The notes: generated by a model not told the origin, from the sequence alone. Shown: positions 22,445 to 34,383, counted from the stretch's first letter. The stretch: DNA of 64,000 nucleotides from Rhyacophila brunnea (GCA_022495005.1 JAGYXB010001001.1:558001-622000), one strand, 5' to 3'. Numbers and translations: made by a program.

Positions 22445-23732
22445 TAAACCAACCAAATAAAAATTTCAATAATACAATGCAATGAGAATATAAATGTTAC
22501 AAGATTTTTTTACCATGTTTCTGCCAAAATTCTGCCAAAATGTACCAGCACCACTAAGCCTCACGCGTATCAAGACACAACACCAACTTAACATTTTTGA
22601 GTCAAATGATCTTACTTTTTTTTAGTGACATAAACAGGAGCTACAAATGACAGGTTATAGACACAATGTTTTTGTATGTTGTCAGTTATTATTGAATGAT
22701 TTGATAGTGTTTTGGTACATGAGATCACGTGACGTGATGGTAGTATGTTTCTAACATTACGAATCTAATTATGCTATAATATTAAGTCGATCTACAACTG
22801 ATGAGTTACATATTAAAGATCTATAAAACGACTTCATCTAGCAGCTGGATAATCGTGGCTAAGGGTTAATGGTGAACATGAACAGAAAATTATATTATAA
22901 TCTGACGAAGATAAACGGATTTTTTTTCATTATACTAAAATACTTTTTAAAACTACGATGTAACGTTGTTAAAATTTCTCAATATGACTTTATAGAAGCA
23001 ATAATTTCTCATTATTTAACGTTGTACGACCCGGCAGACACGCTGTCCTGTTATATCGTGGAGATTTATCGCGATATTAGACAGGATAATCGATGTTTAA
23101 CTCAAACAAAAAAAGTATGCTTCCACGCTAAAAATATATATACCTAGTATCATTTTCACACTTCCACCGAAGAGACTTCAATATCATCACACAATGGTGT
23201 TATTTTTTCAATAAATTTCTCTGAACAAATAAATAGATGAGATATTTATTATTTACTAACATTTAGGCACAATAGAAACCTGAGTGTTTTGCTTAATTTT
23301 CAAATCCCATTGACGTTTATTTTAAATCACAATTTTTTTAAAAAGTCTTTACAAATACTACGTACATAATATTATATACATTAGCGATTTTATAGTTTAA
23401 TTTAATTTTTTGATTTTATCATAGCTTCAATGACATGTACCTAACATCGGCGCTGATACAAGAATCCTCTTTAATTTTTCACAGATAATGGAAGACGATT
23501 GGCTGTCGGTTTTGTTTTATAGAATTCATAATGAAAATTACCAATAATAAACCTTGTTTTAAAACAATTTTTTTTTTTAAATTTTCTAACGTTTTGTTAA
23601 AAGCTCTGTGGAGCAAACCCTGGAGCGGGGCTGGAGCAAGTATTAGGTTCCGGAGCGGAACTATGGGAGTAATCGCACGCGAAAATTTAAGTAACGACTT
23701 GTTAGTAGAAAATAGAAACGACACAATATGCG
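22445..23732. other. AT-rich sequence with one G-rich patch
   Basis: A plus-strand frame of 92 codons at 22869-23147 has no recognised domain. At 23607-23665 a patch with GGAGCAAACCCTGG and GGTTCCGGAGCGG resembles hAT terminal sequence but lacks a partner end. Confidence 0.35.
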
Positions 23733-24032
23733 CATCTATTCTATACACAAGACTGCCATTGGCCGCTATCGGCAGCTATCAAGGGTAGTTTTGTATCGAA
23801 GCATTAGCACTTATTTTAATATGTAATGACAATAAGATAGTTGTAATTGTTAGAATAAGTGCTATGTTTTAACAGCACTTCGTTTGTGTGTGCTAAATTA
23901 TAGACCGAGATATACAATTTTGACTGTTTATACTCACTGTAACAATTATAAAATTATAATACTTCGATACAAACTTATGAAAAACTACCCTCGATAGCTG
24001 CCGATAGCAGTCTTGTGTATAGAATAGATGCG
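23733..24032. mobile_element. 300-bp MITE, family X, copy 1
   Basis: Left CGCATCTATTCTATACACAA and its exact reverse complement at the right end (about 24013-24032) define the borders. Inward, GCCGCTATCGGCAGCTATC and AGGGTAG with GTATCGAAG are also mirrored, so the inverted arms run about 75 bp. A second copy lies at 56170-56460. No coding capacity. A hAT MITE sits directly beyond the right end. Confidence 0.75.
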
Positions 24033-24039
24033 ATGGACT

Positions 24040-24406
24040 CATGGCCCCCACATCCTGAAGCGGGCCCCCTACCTATCGCTAAAGATAAAGACAGTGTGAC
24101 GCTCTACAGTAGCGTCTTCAAATGGTGTACGCGGTAAAATTAATGTGTACCTATATTTAGTGTGTTTTGTATATTTAAATTCATCTATTTGAATTATGGA
24201 GTTGTCGAGTATCGATACACAATAAAAAATTGTATCGTACAACCACATAATTTGAAATTATACTAATATGGAGGATAAATAGCGCCGCAGGCGACTTTTT
24301 TTTACTATTCGAGAGAATTTGTGATGTGGTCGATTCGCCACGCCGGGCCCTTGAGCCCGGGCCCCCAGCCTAGTGCCCTGTCAGCCCCCCCTTTGTGGGG
24401 GCCATG
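24040..24406. mobile_element. hAT MITE with perfect 8-bp duplication (367 bp)
   Basis: Ends are CATGGCCCCCACATCC and, reverse-complemented from the right, CATGGCCCCCACAAAG. Flanks GATGGACT at 24032-24039 and 24407-24414 are identical, the 8-bp duplication expected for hAT. The right arm is unusually rich in G and C (GGGCCCTTGAGCCCGGGCCC palindrome near 24346) against an AT-rich interior. Non-coding. Confidence 0.8.
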
Positions 24407-26076
24407 GATGGACTACTTGTACGGTATTAAGTGGCGCGGTCCGATGTAGACAATCGGCGCGAGAGCTGTTTTTTACTTGCCATATGGAAAAAATATAAAT
24501 AATAATAATATTATATAAATGCAAAAAAATCGAGTTTGTAAACATTACTACACCTGATGCTAATGAGTAAGAGATAAATAAATATGTGCACTTAGTCAGT
24601 GAAATAAAATAATGTGACACATTAAAAAGGTTAATTTAAGGGACTGGTTATTTTTACCGTTGTCATTATGACACATAAATAATATGCGGGCTTTCAAAAA
24701 AATATATTTTTATTACGAGAAATACGATAAATTGTGCGAGAAAAAAATATTAAATAATAACACTGTGAGCGTACTGTTTGCCTTTTACGTATCCAGACAA
24801 ATTTATTTGACTGTGTTCATGGTTTTTAAATAAAAACACCATATACGCGTATGCCAAAAGCGATAGGGCAATATGGCGGGTCCCAGTTTACGGGAAACGC
24901 TTACTCAATGATAAGATGGCGGCACTATTTTCCGCGTGACGTCACTTCCCGCCGGAGCCTGACCGGAGGTGCTCGCTGGACCGGAACAAACTAATTATCG
25001 TGTATAACGGTATTTTATGGACCCATTCTCTGATAGAGCAACGTGATATACCTACATCTATATTCTCACGTATACTTTACTTTGGACTTTCGCCTGTAAA
25101 AGCTCTCCAGACCGTTGTCAAGATTATTAGTGTCTTATTTGTATACGTATAAATTATGCGAAACAGTTGCGTAACTATAGAATTACTTAATATACATAAT
25201 TCATACATACCTCAGAAATATACCAATACAAAAATATATCAGAATCAACCATATACAATTAATTAATAGATAGTTTAATAAGATATATTAAAAGCTTTCC
25301 TTAACTTGTAAATAAATAAATACTTTTATTGTCTTTTTTGTCTCAAAATTTATGTGGAATTTATTACAGATATTACAGGCTTGGCCTAAGTAGGTACTTA
25401 TTATGTCATGAATCTCCCAGTAATACAGGGTGTCCAGGAGGACAGTTTTTTGGATTGCTCGTAGTCAATGACATTAATGTCATTGCTCGTAGTAGGTCAA
25501 AAATCCCAGCTCCCCAGCACTTCAGTATATTATGTTGCATTGTGCTGATAGTTTAAATCACTAGTGTTTTTTTTTTCTTCTATTAAGCTGTCTTATTTTT
25601 TACTTAAACTTTTTTACGCGAGATAACTATGTGTAAATTTCTGTGAGAGTGAATCCCGCTGGTGTGAATGAAAACCCGTCATAATTTACTCGACAAACGA
25701 AACTAATGGATATAGAATAAAACTAATATTTTGGACGCAAACCAATTCAGTATGTATTTTTTAAATATCGTGTTTAGTAAGTTATCGTGGTTATTTGAAA
25801 AGTTAATATGTGGCAGTATATTTTGTACATTCTAATTTTAACCACGATTTTTTCCGCCGAGATTATTGTCGCGTTTAACAGAGGCACGTGGCGAAAAATT
25901 AAAAGCTCACAATTTGAGATATTTTTTTCATAATTTATTTATTAAATTAATCAATACGTTTCTTAAAAATATTAGAAAAATATATTTGATTTATTTTATG
26001 CAGCAAAGATAAGCTAAAATGTGAATTCGTCAATTTTTATTACGATTCACATAATTATAGACATCACCTAATTCAA
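24407..26076. other. Intergenic DNA, one less AT-rich patch
   Basis: At 24865-24990 a patch with ATGGCGG, GCGTGACGTCACTTCC and GGAGCCTGACCGG stands out from AT-rich surroundings; it could be regulatory (CRE-like TGACGTCA) but nothing else supports that. AAATGGCGCGTGACGTCA-like text recurs near 33350. No coding signal. Confidence 0.35.
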
Positions 26077-26255
26077 TCCTTATGGGATCATAATATGGGC
26101 ATCCACAGAGTGAAGATTTTAAGAGAAATAGACGTTACCCTTGATACATTTACATACTCTTGAGTCCAAACACTCATTGAAAAAACAGCATGTGAGTTTT
26201 CCAGACCTGAAATTCGAACCCGGGACCAATAACATTATTACCGCTTGACTATTGT
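26077..26255 (-). repeat. tRNA-headed SINE, family 1, copy 3
   Basis: On the minus strand: box B GGTTCGAAT preceded by TCCCG, TCAGGTCTGGAAAA, then a TGTTTTTTCAATGAGTGTTT body and TCACTCTGTGGATGCCCATA. The box A region is degraded (AGTCAAGCGG). Body order matches the copies at 16304 and 63484. Confidence 0.7.
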
Positions 26256-27559
26256 GAATGTCTTAGTATTACATATCATTGAATTGTATGGTTTGTTTTA
26301 TTAATACAAGTTTAGTTTTCTCTAATGAAGTGAAAATATTTTTGGTTAATTTAGAGTTTGTATTTATTTAAATATCATTGATTTTTATCTTCTTTATAAT
26401 TATTTTCATTCTTCTTCTTCTTTTGTCTTTTGAGCGACCAAGACTTTCCACACCTCTTGATTCTATGCTTCTCTCAGGGCAGAGTGAATGCTGTCCCCCG
26501 CCAGCTTCTCATTACTTGTACAAAAATATATAGAACACTGATGTTAAATAGAGTTTTACTATATTGTGACCATTCCGAAATAAGATTAGATTCTTAAATA
26601 AGTTGTGACACCCTGTCTTATACTTATCAACGGATTTTTTCGTAGAAAAAGATATACCTACTCGTAGTTATTATTTGAGTAGACATAATAATGTCTTCGA
26701 AGCTTTATAACGTCACTGCCTATAGAGAACTTTTTAATAATCAACGAAATAGACACTCAATATAAATTTGAGATCTTTTTTATCAGAAACGTGTCGAGTG
26801 CTTTTTAAAAATAAGCTTTTTTCCTTTCAAATAGTCACACATTTTCATCTGAAGCGAAAGAGAGGGAAGAGAGGCTGTCGCGAGCTTTTTAATGATTTCA
26901 AAGGACCATTTTGTACGTCACGTATTTATTAAGCGGAGTCTTTTCATTTTTTTTCTCCTGCACCCCCGAACCCGCCCCTATGCGGCATAATAACAAGGTA
27001 AATAATTAGTTTTGATTCATCATCAAAATTATTTATTCGCAATGTTATATTACTAGTCTGCCCTATAGTTACAGCTTCATACATTTAGGCATTTAATGAA
27101 AATCACCACATAACATTTATGTTAAATAATTAACTTAATATTAATTTAATTAATGAACAGAGTTACTGCCCTCCCAATTGGCATTAACAATGGCAGGTTA
27201 GTTATACACCTAGGAAGAACAAACTGATGCTCCCGATTACAAATTGCATCATTTTCTCTCGCTCGGCGTCGTCATACTTTCTGTCAAAACTTATGTTTAT
27301 AGACGAAGGCGTCTCTAAAATGATTTCATTTCTCTTGGTCCTATGCGTTATGTTTTTTAGCTATTTTGTCAATCGGCGACCTCTAAAGTCTACCTTTCGT
27401 AAGTTTTCTACCTCTTGAATACCACTCGATCACTATACTTGTTCAGCGACTATCTCCACATATAGCTATGTGTCCTGCCTATTTTCATTTGTGATTTTTA
27501 GTAAATTATATTAATGGACGCTCGTTTGTTCGCATATCAGACTTTTTCTTTTTAATTTA
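26256..27559. other. AT-rich DNA with a repeated pyrimidine block
   Basis: The block at 26425-26510 (GAGCGACCAAGACTTTCCAC, then TCTCAGGGCAGAG and GCTGTCCC) has a relative at 37065-37145 (AGCGAACAAGACTCTCCACC, TCTCAGGGCAGAG, GCTGCCC). Both precede R150 copies at some distance. Otherwise no coding or RNA feature. Confidence 0.4.
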
Positions 27560-27691
27560 CCCATATGTGCTCCCCTCTCCCATGGACACTTTTAACTTAA
27601 AGTCATCTATATTCACTTCAGCGCATGGCGACCTAAGTCTTGCGTAACTGCTCCTGAGACATTCCCAGTCATAAAAAATACTGCTGCTTTA
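27560..27691 (-). repeat. R150 family copy, cut by a hAT end
   Basis: Contains GCTCCCCTCTCCCATGG at the left, GCGCATGGCGACCTAAGTCT and CTGCTCCTGAGACATTCCCA, all matching (minus orientation) the copy at 28231-28455. Similarity stops exactly at ACTGCTGCTTTA where a CAGTGTATTCCC terminus starts. Confidence 0.55.
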
Positions 27692-27790
27692 CAGTGTATT
27701 CCCAACCTTTTTCGTTTGGCGGAATCTTTGAAGAATGTTTTGTGAAATCTCGAAGAACCCCTAATAGGCTGATATGATAGGTACTTACAT
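27692..27790 (+). mobile_element. hAT left-end fragment inserted in R150
   Basis: Begins CAGTGTATTCCCAACCTTTT, close to the common hAT terminus CAGTGGTTCCCAACCTTTTT, followed by GGCGGAATC and GAAGAACCCC, a typical continuation. The opposite end was not found, so the right border is approximate. Confidence 0.45.
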
Positions 27791-28230
27791 ACGTACACAG
27801 TAGGCAATCATATAAGTGTGCAATGCTCCTAGCTTAAGTTGTTTAAAAATTCCGCATTTTATTATTACATTTGTAGTCTGGTTATTGATCTACCATTTTT
27901 TGAATGGCTATCATGGATCGAATATGTTCAAAGAAAATCTTTAAAATTACACACCCTTAAATATTCATAACTCATTAGCTCAGCAAGTGGATAAACAATA
28001 TACAATGGATCTGTTCTTAAAAGTATTATTTAAATTCTTTAAATTTGCCACCCTTTTAAAATATCTCGCCTCTAAGAAACGATGCCTGCCTTACCGCACG
28101 GGACAAAATAGGGTTGATTAAATATATTATTAATAAATGATTATTTATATATATTTATATTATAATTCATAATAAACCGTATATCATACAGAAGTAGAAT
28201 ATTTGCGATAACAACATAAAAATATATCCC

Positions 28231-28455
28231 TCCAAACCGATCCGCCCCGTAGCACACTCGGTCTTAATCATCGAGCATAGGTATCACAAAGCTCTATGCT
28301 TATGTGAAGCATCATCAGTTTTTTACGCCTGGGTATATCTCTGGAGTAGATACCCATGTCTAAGGTTGCCACGTACATAAGTGTGCTTTGACTGATTTAA
28401 CTATGACTATCATTCTAACAAAAGTTTTCCATGGGAGAGGAGCTCGGTGAACTTA
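28231..28455 (+). repeat. R150 family, longest copy
   Basis: Order: TCCAAACCGATCCGCCCC, CACACTCGGTCTTAATC, a GTATCACAAAGCTCTATG block, GAAGCATCATCAGTTTTTTA, CGCCTGGGTATATCTCTGGA, CTAAGGTTGCCACG and GTTTTCCATGGGAGAGGAGC. Matching minus-strand copies lie at 27560, 37262 and 57325, a diverged one at 18718. CTCG-N8-CGAG-like pairing in the first third could form a small hairpin. No open frame is shared by all copies. Confidence 0.55.
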
Positions 28456-28535
28456 CAAAAAATAAATGACTAAGTAATTAATTCATAATATATACAGTGA
28501 TATAGAATATCAAATTAATTATTTATTTTTCGTAG

Positions 28536-28922
28536 TGTCAAATTTTAGCAAACTCGGCGAGGAGCTGACCTTAATGATAAATTCTGGATATCCATTTTTC
28601 ACTTAGTCAGTTATCCTTTGACGCAAATACCAGATAATAGTTGACTCGATTATTTCAATAAAAGGAATATTATTTTGATTGTATAAATAGCGAATAATAA
28701 TTCATCGGAAAGGTCACTCGAATATAAGTTTCCAGTCTGTCAGAATCTCTGTATCGTCTTGCACAACATCTCATTGTACCGAGATTCGGACCTCGGAACA
28801 TTATCATAAGTATTGTAACATAATTACTGTAACATACTATTGCCTAACATACATTACGCCGCAAATAAAACTTACTCCTGCATCCATCTTCGACTTCTTC
28901 ATCATCATCCTCAACACCATGA
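28536..28922 (+). promoter_or_regulatory. LTR- or promoter-like stretch
   Basis: TATAAATA at about 28682, a TCAGT-rich zone 40-60 bp further (CCAGTCTGTCAG) and AATAAA at 28864 followed by a less AT-rich segment give a U3-R-U5-like order. The less AT-rich segment continues beyond the inserted hAT element at 29488-29530. Terminal TG...CA with a target duplication could not be established, so this is only a suggestion of an LTR. Confidence 0.2.
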
Positions 28923-28930
28923 CCTACGAC

Positions 28931-29479
28931 TAGAGATGGGTATTTCCCGAAAAAATCTCAATCTCGAGATTCTGGATTTCCCGAAATGATGAAATTTTGA
29001 ATTCTCGAGATATCGGGGAATTTAAAAAAAACCTGTTAAAAATCCTTAAATCAGTGTAAAAACAGACGAATTCCAAAAAAAATATGTTTTTTTTATTTAT
29101 GTAAGAAGACAATCAAAATACAAGTGGGAAAATAAAAATAATTCAAAACATTAGGTACTTATTAAAATCGAATTTAAAAAAAGACAGACTGTTAATCGCG
29201 TACGCTTTTGAGACACAAAATTCCCTGATGTTGCAAAAAATGCGAACATTTTGAGTCGAGGTTGGCTTAATTGTGTTAAATACCCCGATCAGTCTTTGAA
29301 CGTTTTGTGTTTTCTGTCCACTTTTTTCATATAAAAAATCGTTTTTTCAATTAATGTTTGATAATAAAGAAATCCCGAATCCAGATCCGGGATTTCTCGA
29401 AATGTTAAAAATTTCAATTCTCGAGATTCGGGATGGAGAATCTTGAAAATTTCTCGAGAATTCCCGAAACCCAACTCTA
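28931..29479. mobile_element. hAT element with perfect 8-bp duplication (549 bp)
   Basis: Ends TAGAGATGGGTATTTCCCGA and, reverse-complemented from the right, TAGAGTTGGGTTTCGGGAAT. Flanks CCTACGAC at 28923-28930 and 29480-29487 are identical. The subterminal arms are built of TCCCGA and CTCGAGAT motifs in inverted orientation. No transposase remains; the minus-strand frames are products of these repeats. It interrupts an otherwise continuous less AT-rich segment. Confidence 0.85.
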
Positions 29480-30090
29480 CCTACGACACGTCGACGACTC
29501 CCACAGTGGTAACTCGTATCTAATCCCACACATATACATATAGTTACTGACTTTACAACTGTACTAAATATTATATTTCAAATATTTCACTCTTGAAAAT
29601 CGGTCTTTTATGTACGTTACAATTAAAATGTAATTCCTAATAATATAACCGTATTTTAAAATTTCCAATTTATATTTTAAAACCTCGCATACACTCGCAA
29701 ATCATTTTGTATGTAGTATTGATTCAACCGTCCTTTTACGCAATGAAATACCGCATGAATTATTTTACGTAGGTAGTTCTATGTCAAGAAAGATAGAAAT
29801 CGGCCCTCTCCCATTTCCGGTTTCTGGGTTTAATTCCGCCTGACCGGAAGTGGAATCAGGTCACCGTGCATTCAATTTGGGATCATTGTTTCGTTAAGTG
29901 TTTGCCTCATGCTTACTCACTTTGCGATAGATGCTTTCGATACTGTTGAACATAATCGATGTGAAGCTTTAACATTCCAAAGCCTTATTGGGAGGTTTTG
30001 CCTACCAGAATCAAATTTAGCATAAACTGTATTCGGTCATTACAAACTTTACTTGATATTAATCTATTATTTTGATTACCTGTTTTTTTG

Positions 30091-30362
30091 TTCAACGAAT
30101 AATTCACAAGATTTAAGAATGTAACATTCTAATTATTAAACATACACCATTTTGAAAATACTTCTGAGAAAATATATTATAATCAATAGAAAAAAGTAAG
30201 ATACCCGATAGGAATCGAACCTGCATCTCTCAGGTACGCACCCACGCATGCCACTATGCTAAAGGAGTCATATTTAATTACGACAAATTTTAACTATTTG
30301 CCTTTTAATACTCACTAAAGCGCTTCCAAAATTTAACTATTATTTGGCGATCGGCTTTTGTA
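30091..30362 (-). repeat. tRNA-carrying element, family 2, copy 2
   Basis: On the minus strand: leader ending AATAGTTAAAATTTGTCG, box A TAGCATAGTGG, box B GGTTCGATTCC, tail TTTTTTCTATTGATTATAAT, then TTAATAATTAGAATGTTACA and AATTATTCGTTGAA at the 3' end. That last block appears in inverted form at the 5' side of the 55282 copy, which implies terminal inverted repeats on the full element. Confidence 0.65.
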
Positions 30363-30524
30363 TATAAATTACAAAATAAAAATGACACCTTCCCACCCAG
30401 GGAGGAGCGATGCGATTTCTCCGACAGCCATTCCCTGCAATAATTTCTCAGGTAACAGCAGTTGATGATGCTACCAATCATCGTCTCAGTCCGGTGCCAA
30501 AAGCCCTGGTGTGACCTTCTCGGA

Positions 30525-30650
30525 AATGGCTCACTGACAGAACATTCAGGTAATGCGCTAGTCATCCGGAAGCTCTAGGTTCAATTCCCGATGAGGACAC
30601 AATATATTTATGTGGTTTTCTCAACGCTTAGGTGTATGTGACAGTTTTCC
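30525..30650 (+). repeat. tRNA-headed SINE, family 3, copy 1
   Basis: Head TGGCTCACTGACAGAACATT (box A region) and AGGTTCAATTCCCG (box B, one base from consensus), then GGACACAATATATTTATG and GGTTTTCTCAACGC. The body matches the copy near 40603-40700 (GGTCACAATAC, GATTTTCTCAAGC). No acceptor-stem pairing, so not a tRNA gene. Confidence 0.55.
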
Positions 30651-31439
30651 TTCAATTAATAAATACACTACTGCTAAACTCCATTACTGTCACTGGGCCT
30701 CTAGGCATGTTGTTGTGATAAAATTAATATATAGAATATTATAATATATACAATATCGAAGCTTATCAAATGTGTACCTACAGGTATACAAATTAACTAA
30801 ATTGCAGCCAACTGTTAGTTATAATAAGACCATCGAAAACCAATGTTCAGGATATTAATAGGTACGATGCAAACAGATATTTTCTATATTCTAACCTAAT
30901 TTTGGGGGAAACTGGATAAATACAGCATCTATGCACTAACCTGACTAACCCATCGAAATGATGTCTTACACAAAAAAATTTCCCACTCTATACATCTTGA
31001 TTATTTTTCCAAATAAAGAAGACAAAGTACTTTCCATTTTTATTTTATTTTTAATATTTCGTAATATCTTCGCAGCCAGGACACGTCTTCGTCCACTCTT
31101 GTGCAGGGTCGGAGTGGAGTGAGTTTTGCCCTTATGGCGAAATAATAATAAAACCGTGACAAAATAAAAAGCGGACGTGCGAAGGACGCTGTTAATGGCC
31201 CAGGTAGCTGCCTACTTAGCTTTTTTACACCGTAGAATTTCTCAATTTCGCCATCATTAGCAGCTGTCGACGATTTACTGCTGGATGAAGGTTAAAGATC
31301 TACCAATGTTATATCCAGTCTTCTTGGTCCATCGTTTTGTTTTCGCCAACCATCATTATATATTCAAATCAGAAGGGGTGTTTTTCGATATGTACCTTAT
31401 CATTCCAAATTCAAAACACATTATTCTGATATAAAGGTA
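30651..31439. other. Intergenic DNA, no feature seen
   Basis: Nothing recognised in this interval beyond AT-rich sequence and a modestly G-rich patch at 31080-31215. Confidence 0.4.
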
Positions 31440-31609
31440 CAGACCTACAAACTTATCTGAAGAATGGGATGGGGGAGCCACTGTCGAAAACTACACAATC
31501 AAGACTCGTAATTGGACAATCTGACATTCGAATGAAATTTTCAAAATGGCGTCATATGGTAGTTTAAAGTTCCATTTTTGGCCATTCTACAGATAAGTTT
31601 GTAGGTCTA
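31440..31609. mobile_element. Tc1/mariner-type MITE, copy 1 (170 bp)
   Basis: Left CAGACCTACAAACTTATCTG and right, reverse-complemented, TAGACCTACAAACTTATCTG; inverted ends of about 28 bp. TA flanks both borders (31438-31439 and 31610-31611), as expected for Tc1/mariner relatives. Interior GACATTCGAATGAAATTTTC is shared with the copy at 12441. Confidence 0.75.
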
Positions 31610-31764
31610 TACACCCATTTCCAATAAGATTTAGAAAAAATAAAAGAAAGTCGGTTCTTATTATTCAAATTATAAAAAAACAAACGAACATCACATCTAC
31701 TTAACTATCACTTGCATACAAACTGCATTTATTTGACATTTATTTTCTAATATAAGGTGTCATT

Positions 31765-32235
31765 TTACAACGTTTTTCTTAGCTCGTATTCTTGTTTGTC
31801 CGGTACAAATCTCGCAATTGATTTTTAACTAACTACTAACGACTAGCTAGACATTTGAAACTTTTAGAATATACCAGAACACGATGCCAATGCATTTTTT
31901 TAATACTTTTAGCTATCTTTAAGTAGAATTGATTTCATTTTCAGTTAATTCTGTTTTGTATAAAAAGTTATTTCGGAAGAAATCCGTAAAAAGTAAAAAT
32001 ATTATTAGTTGCTAAGTGGGTCCTAGCAACTAAATTATTAATATTAATATATACGTGCGTTACTATGGAAATTAATATGAAGTGTCAAAATGACATTTCA
32101 GTATATTTATTCAGTATTTCCATCAAGTACATTTTTTTTTGATCGTTTAAGCTAGTCAAGTCAAGCTTATATGATTCAACATAAAATTTAAAAACGTTGT
32201 GTATAAAAAGTTCTTTTTATCTTATAATTAATTAT
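31765..32235 (+). repeat. R480 dispersed family, copy C
   Basis: Full-length: begins TTACAACGTTTTTCTTAGCT, contains CACGATGCCAATGCATTTTT, GTTGCTAAGTGGGTCCTAGC hairpin, GAAGTGTCAAAATGACATTT palindrome, and ends AAAACGTTGTGTATAAAAAG with TTCTTTTTATCTTATAATTA. One half of the internal TGTTTGTCCGGTGGT duplication has been lost. Confidence 0.85.
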
Positions 32236-34177
32236 TTGTACCAAGTGATTCTAAAGGCATAATTCATAAAAATAAAAATGGTTAGGTATCAAGCAACGTC
32301 ACTTTAAATCATGTGTAAATCTTTGACAAAGTTAAGTGTTGGTGTCATAACTCACATTTTTCAATGAATAATGTGTTCTGTCACCAAGGCCTTTCTAACC
32401 AATCAGCGAGTTATATTTCACATAGTACGCTGTATCTGCAACCTTAGGAGTATTATATATATATATTTGAAAAATAATGTAAATCGACTCACTCACTCAT
32501 TAATATTCAAATGAGAATAGTTTTCTTATAATTACAAAAAATAGTGCTCTGGTGGTTATTTATGATTATCTCAAAAATCGATTGGAATACGTGAGCTATG
32601 ACTCTAGGCAACTCAATTATTGATTGCTACAAATTTTCAAACCTATCAGAATAACTTGGGTTCCCTGAAAATTTAAAAAACGCGTTTTCTCTCTATTTAT
32701 ATATTTTTATATCTAGCTTAGATCTAAGAATTTTTGCTTATGAGTGGGGAGTTACTTATTAACAAAGATTTTTAATCCACTTTTAGGTAATATTAAAGAA
32801 TTTCACTATACCTTTTTAATATTTCACTGCGAAATAGCCAATCTGTCTCAACACCACGCTTGCTCCCATAGGGAGTAATTCCGGGCAGTCAGTATTTACT
32901 TAAATTCATAGTATATCAGATATTTACCATGTATATTTGTAATAAATTCCAATTTAAAAAATACATTATCTCGGTGCCTATTTTATACAAGATTATAAAA
33001 AAATTCATGCACGTTACTTCTTATGTCATTTGTATATTATAATTTACGTTTATCTATATGACAATTCTCTATCATGGAATTCAAGCCAAATGAAATCAGT
33101 GTTACTGTATTTAGGAAACCCGTAGCCCCGAATAAGACGCTAGTGTCAGTTACCTACCTACTATCTAGATTATAGGACTAGGGATCAAAATTATACTATT
33201 TTGTAAACAGCACGACTAGGAACTGTTTTTAAAGTTCGCAAATGTTTTACAGAGTCTACAAAATGAACAAGGGCCCCAAGCAAACGTTTGTTGTAATGAA
33301 TGCAAAATTAAAATGACATTTGAAAGTGGCAGATGAAGCAGCCATTTTGAATGGCGCGTGACGTCAGATTGCTTTCGTCACAAGCAGTGCTATACGCTAT
33401 ATGATGGAAAATCGGTTAAATAGCTTATAAAGAATTTGGGAATCTCATACATACGGCCCTTAAACACTGGACTACGAAGGCCACCGATGCAAAATACCTA
33501 CACATCTTATTTAATGTTACGTTCTTTTATATTACGTTCGTAGTCGCCGAAAGTCGAATCAAAAGCTCACTGTATTAGATCTTGCGCGCCTGAAAGAAAA
33601 TTTTGAATGAAAACTTTTCTATACGTGTTTTCGTAATGAAGACAAAGCTTTTTTTCTCTTCTGAGCATTTTAAAAACCCACTTAAAAGCGAAATTTTCAG
33701 CGAATGAAGAAGACTTCTATTAAAACGCATCTGAATAGAAACTGATTCTCTTTCAAAAAAAAAATCCAACGCTTTCCACGTCTTGGCTTAAGGGTGTCTG
33801 AATTTTTTTATAGTCGCAAAAACATTACATCCCTAAATATAAAAGATATTTTTCGGGTATTTTAGGATAGATCATGCTATCGTATTTGTGTAATAATAAT
33901 ATTATTACACATTGTATTTAATATAATTTGTCAGTGATTGAACTCCAGGTGGAGAATATGGACACATAAAAACAAAGGCCACATTATATTATAAGACAAA
34001 CAGTTTATTTTTCTCATTTTTGCCGTATCACACTTCACCGTAAAATGTTGTATCGAAAATATAATATATGGCCGTATAGACCGTCCAGCCACTTTGGGTC
34101 ATATAGTACTAACATAAAATTCATTTATAAATAAAACACGGTTATTGTCGGTTTACACTTTACAGGAAGCAATCAGC
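32236..34177. other. AT-rich intergenic DNA, no clear feature
   Basis: A (TA)n tract lies near 32453-32467. TGGCGCGTGACGTCAGATTG near 33352 includes a CRE-like site. No coding frame with a recognised motif and no repeat family member. Confidence 0.4.
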
Positions 34178-34383
34178 AAACAAATTTTAAAAATAGCCGA
34201 TATACTGGATTATTTGTTAGGTTAGGTTAGGTTTTCATTCTTGAATTCATGATTTTTGCGAAAATCAGCTATGACAATTGAATTAATGTTAATATTGAAT
34301 CTAATAAAATTGGAGACCGTATAGTATACGGTCATGTCTTTCCGATACGGCGAACTGTGCCACGGTGAAATGTTTTACGTACG
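34178..34383 (+). mobile_element. TTAGG-bearing foldback relative, copy 1
   Basis: Order: AATAGCCGATATACTGGATT (shared with the foldback at 3845), TTAGGTTAGGTTAGG, GAATTAATGTTAATATTGAA, the perfect 19-base palindrome GACCGTATAGTATACGGTC at 34315-34333, and CACGGTGAAATG near the end. The copy at 63811-64000 is the same element in reverse. A CTTCACCGTAAAATG block near 34036 may be an outer inverted arm. Confidence 0.65.

Noticed and set aside
28231..28390. 5S rRNA-derived origin for R150 (CCATACCACAC-like start)
   Set aside because: Similarity is limited to a few bases and the internal control elements of 5S are not readable.
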